Assembly: GCF_900101395.1 (NCBI RefSeq) | Contig: NZ_FMZO01000003.1 | Location: 124,001 to 188,000 of the forward strand | Length of the DNA: 64,000 bases | Direction of reading: 5' to 3' | DNA from: Niabella drilacis | Lineage (GTDB): Bacteria; Bacteroidota; Bacteroidia; Chitinophagales; Chitinophagaceae | Shown here: positions 63,443 to 64,000 of the stretch, in pieces | How the letters are laid out: each line of letters opens with the position of its first letter | Numbering within the stretch: the stretch's first letter is position 1 | Translations under genes and position numbers: made by a program | The notes under the pieces: model-generated | Databases searched by the model: none | Told to the model about the DNA's origin: nothing | What the model saw: only the letters and a program-made list of their open reading frames with translations

Positions 63443-64000
63443 TTATTTCCGCAACACCCAGATCACATTCGATGTATACTTCGTATGATCGACCCGTTCA
63501 AAAGAAAGCCCATGTTTATCTGCCAGATCTTTGATCATTTGCCCGGAAAGAAAATGCAGCCCGTTCACTGTTTTGTTAAAGGAGAATACTTTGGTAGAGA
63601 AAAACTCGGTCAGTCTGGTGCCTTTGTGTTTTTCCTTCAGATCCCTGTCCCCGTCGCGGATCACCAGGATACCACCCGGTAACAGGCTCTGAATGGCGTT
63701 TTCTATAACGGCTACCTGCTGCTCCGGTTGCAGGTAATGCAGCACATCACTGATCACGATGCCGTCATACTGCTCAAAAACAAAACGGCTGATGTCGGCA
63801 TGAATAAACTGCAGGTCATCCGTTTTGCTAAAGCAATGGCTGGCCGTTTCGATCTTATCCTCATCGTAATCCACGCCCGTAATCCTGCGTTTTTCCTGGC
63901 TGCTCCAGTATAAAATATAACACATAAACCCGTAACCGCAGCCCAGGTCCAGGATGCGCCCATCCGCGGGCATCAGTTCATGAAATTGCTGGTAATAGTT
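63443..64000 (-). CDS. class I SAM-dependent methyltransferase (partial, runs off the window)
   Basis: The frame stays open to the right edge, so the N-terminus is outside the window. The visible part has the SAM-binding motif ILDLGCGYGFMCYIL, the acidic motif GVDYDEDKIE, HADISRF and SDVLHYL, then GGILVIRDGD. In Bacteroidota very similar domains form the C-terminus of large MMPL transporter/acyltransferase/methyltransferase proteins of flexirubin clusters, but a free methyltransferase is equally compatible with what is visible. An internal ATG is at 63973. Confidence 0.85.
   Translation of the reverse strand, partial: NYYQQFHELMPADGRILDLGCGYGFMCYILYWSSQEKRRITGVDYDEDKIETASHCFSKTDDLQFIHADISRFVFEQYDGIVISDVLHYLQPEQQVAVIENAIQSLLPGGILVIRDGDRDLKEKHKGTRLTEFFSTKVFSFNKTVNGLHFLSGQMIKDLADKHGLSFERVDHTKYTSNVIWVLRK

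Noticed and set aside
1..64000. tRNA, rRNA or tmRNA genes
   Set aside because: I saw no cloverleaf-like segments or conserved rRNA stretches on reading both strands. A covariance-model scan would be needed to exclude small RNAs fully.

Overview
The window is chromosomal DNA of a Bacteroidota bacterium, most likely a member of the Chitinophagaceae. The evidence is a SusC/SusD polysaccharide-utilization locus, promoters of the Bacteroidota type (TTTG, about 20 nt, TAnnTTTG), almost no Shine-Dalgarno sequences, many short lipoproteins and outer-membrane barrels, and families such as DUF4834, DUF5362, DUF4959 and DUF4998. No rRNA, tRNA, CRISPR array, prophage or complete insertion sequence was seen.

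Layout. 0-9 kb: a LytS/LytTR two-component pair, rlmN, an aminotransferase and P1 peptidase operon, small membrane proteins, and a metal-related group (Fur regulator, SCO protein, MerC-type membrane protein). 9.9-20.3 kb: a housekeeping block with rimP-nusA-infB, a SurA-like isomerase, gmk, a CNNM/CorC protein, tatC and rpiB, preceded by a 161-bp MITE. 20-27.5 kb: M28 peptidase, a Cys-rich AraC regulator, lpxA overlapping an ABC ATPase, a secreted unknown and a membrane TPR-HTH regulator. 27.8-32.6 kb: a surface-protein group with a tiny membrane protein, a MopE/DUF1566-type lipoprotein and two beta-helix proteins that share an unusual C-terminus. 32.6-42.9 kb: a B12-binding protein, proS, a Tyr/Trp/Gly-rich lipoprotein with an OmpP1-like barrel, mutL, a Uma2 nuclease with a second MITE 5 bp from its start codon, a surface repeat protein and a deoxyhypusine synthase-like enzyme. 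43-55.5 kb: a fucose-type PUL with an MFS sugar transporter, AraC regulator, SusC, SusD, two glycan-binding-type lipoproteins and a GH29 alpha-L-fucosidase. 55.8-64 kb: two metzincin lipoproteins, a barrel protein, and a minus-strand run (C45 hydrolase, CrtI-like oxidoreductase, methyltransferase running off the edge) that resembles part of a flexirubin/aryl-polyene cluster. This run is broken up by toxin-antitoxin-like modules and gene remnants.

The observations I rate highest are these. (1) Both tandem beta-helix proteins have a C-terminal fibronectin-like domain split at the same point by a two-helix membrane hairpin that ends in a lipobox-like cysteine. (2) A winged-helix regulator and nucleotidyltransferase pair lies behind a perfect 28-bp palindrome, and the nucleotidyltransferase and a nearby PIN-like toxin both look internally deleted. 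(3) At least seven genes have a TAnnTTT[G/A] element exactly 4-5 nt before the start codon, which predicts leaderless mRNAs. (4) A two-copy MITE family is present with TAA target duplications.
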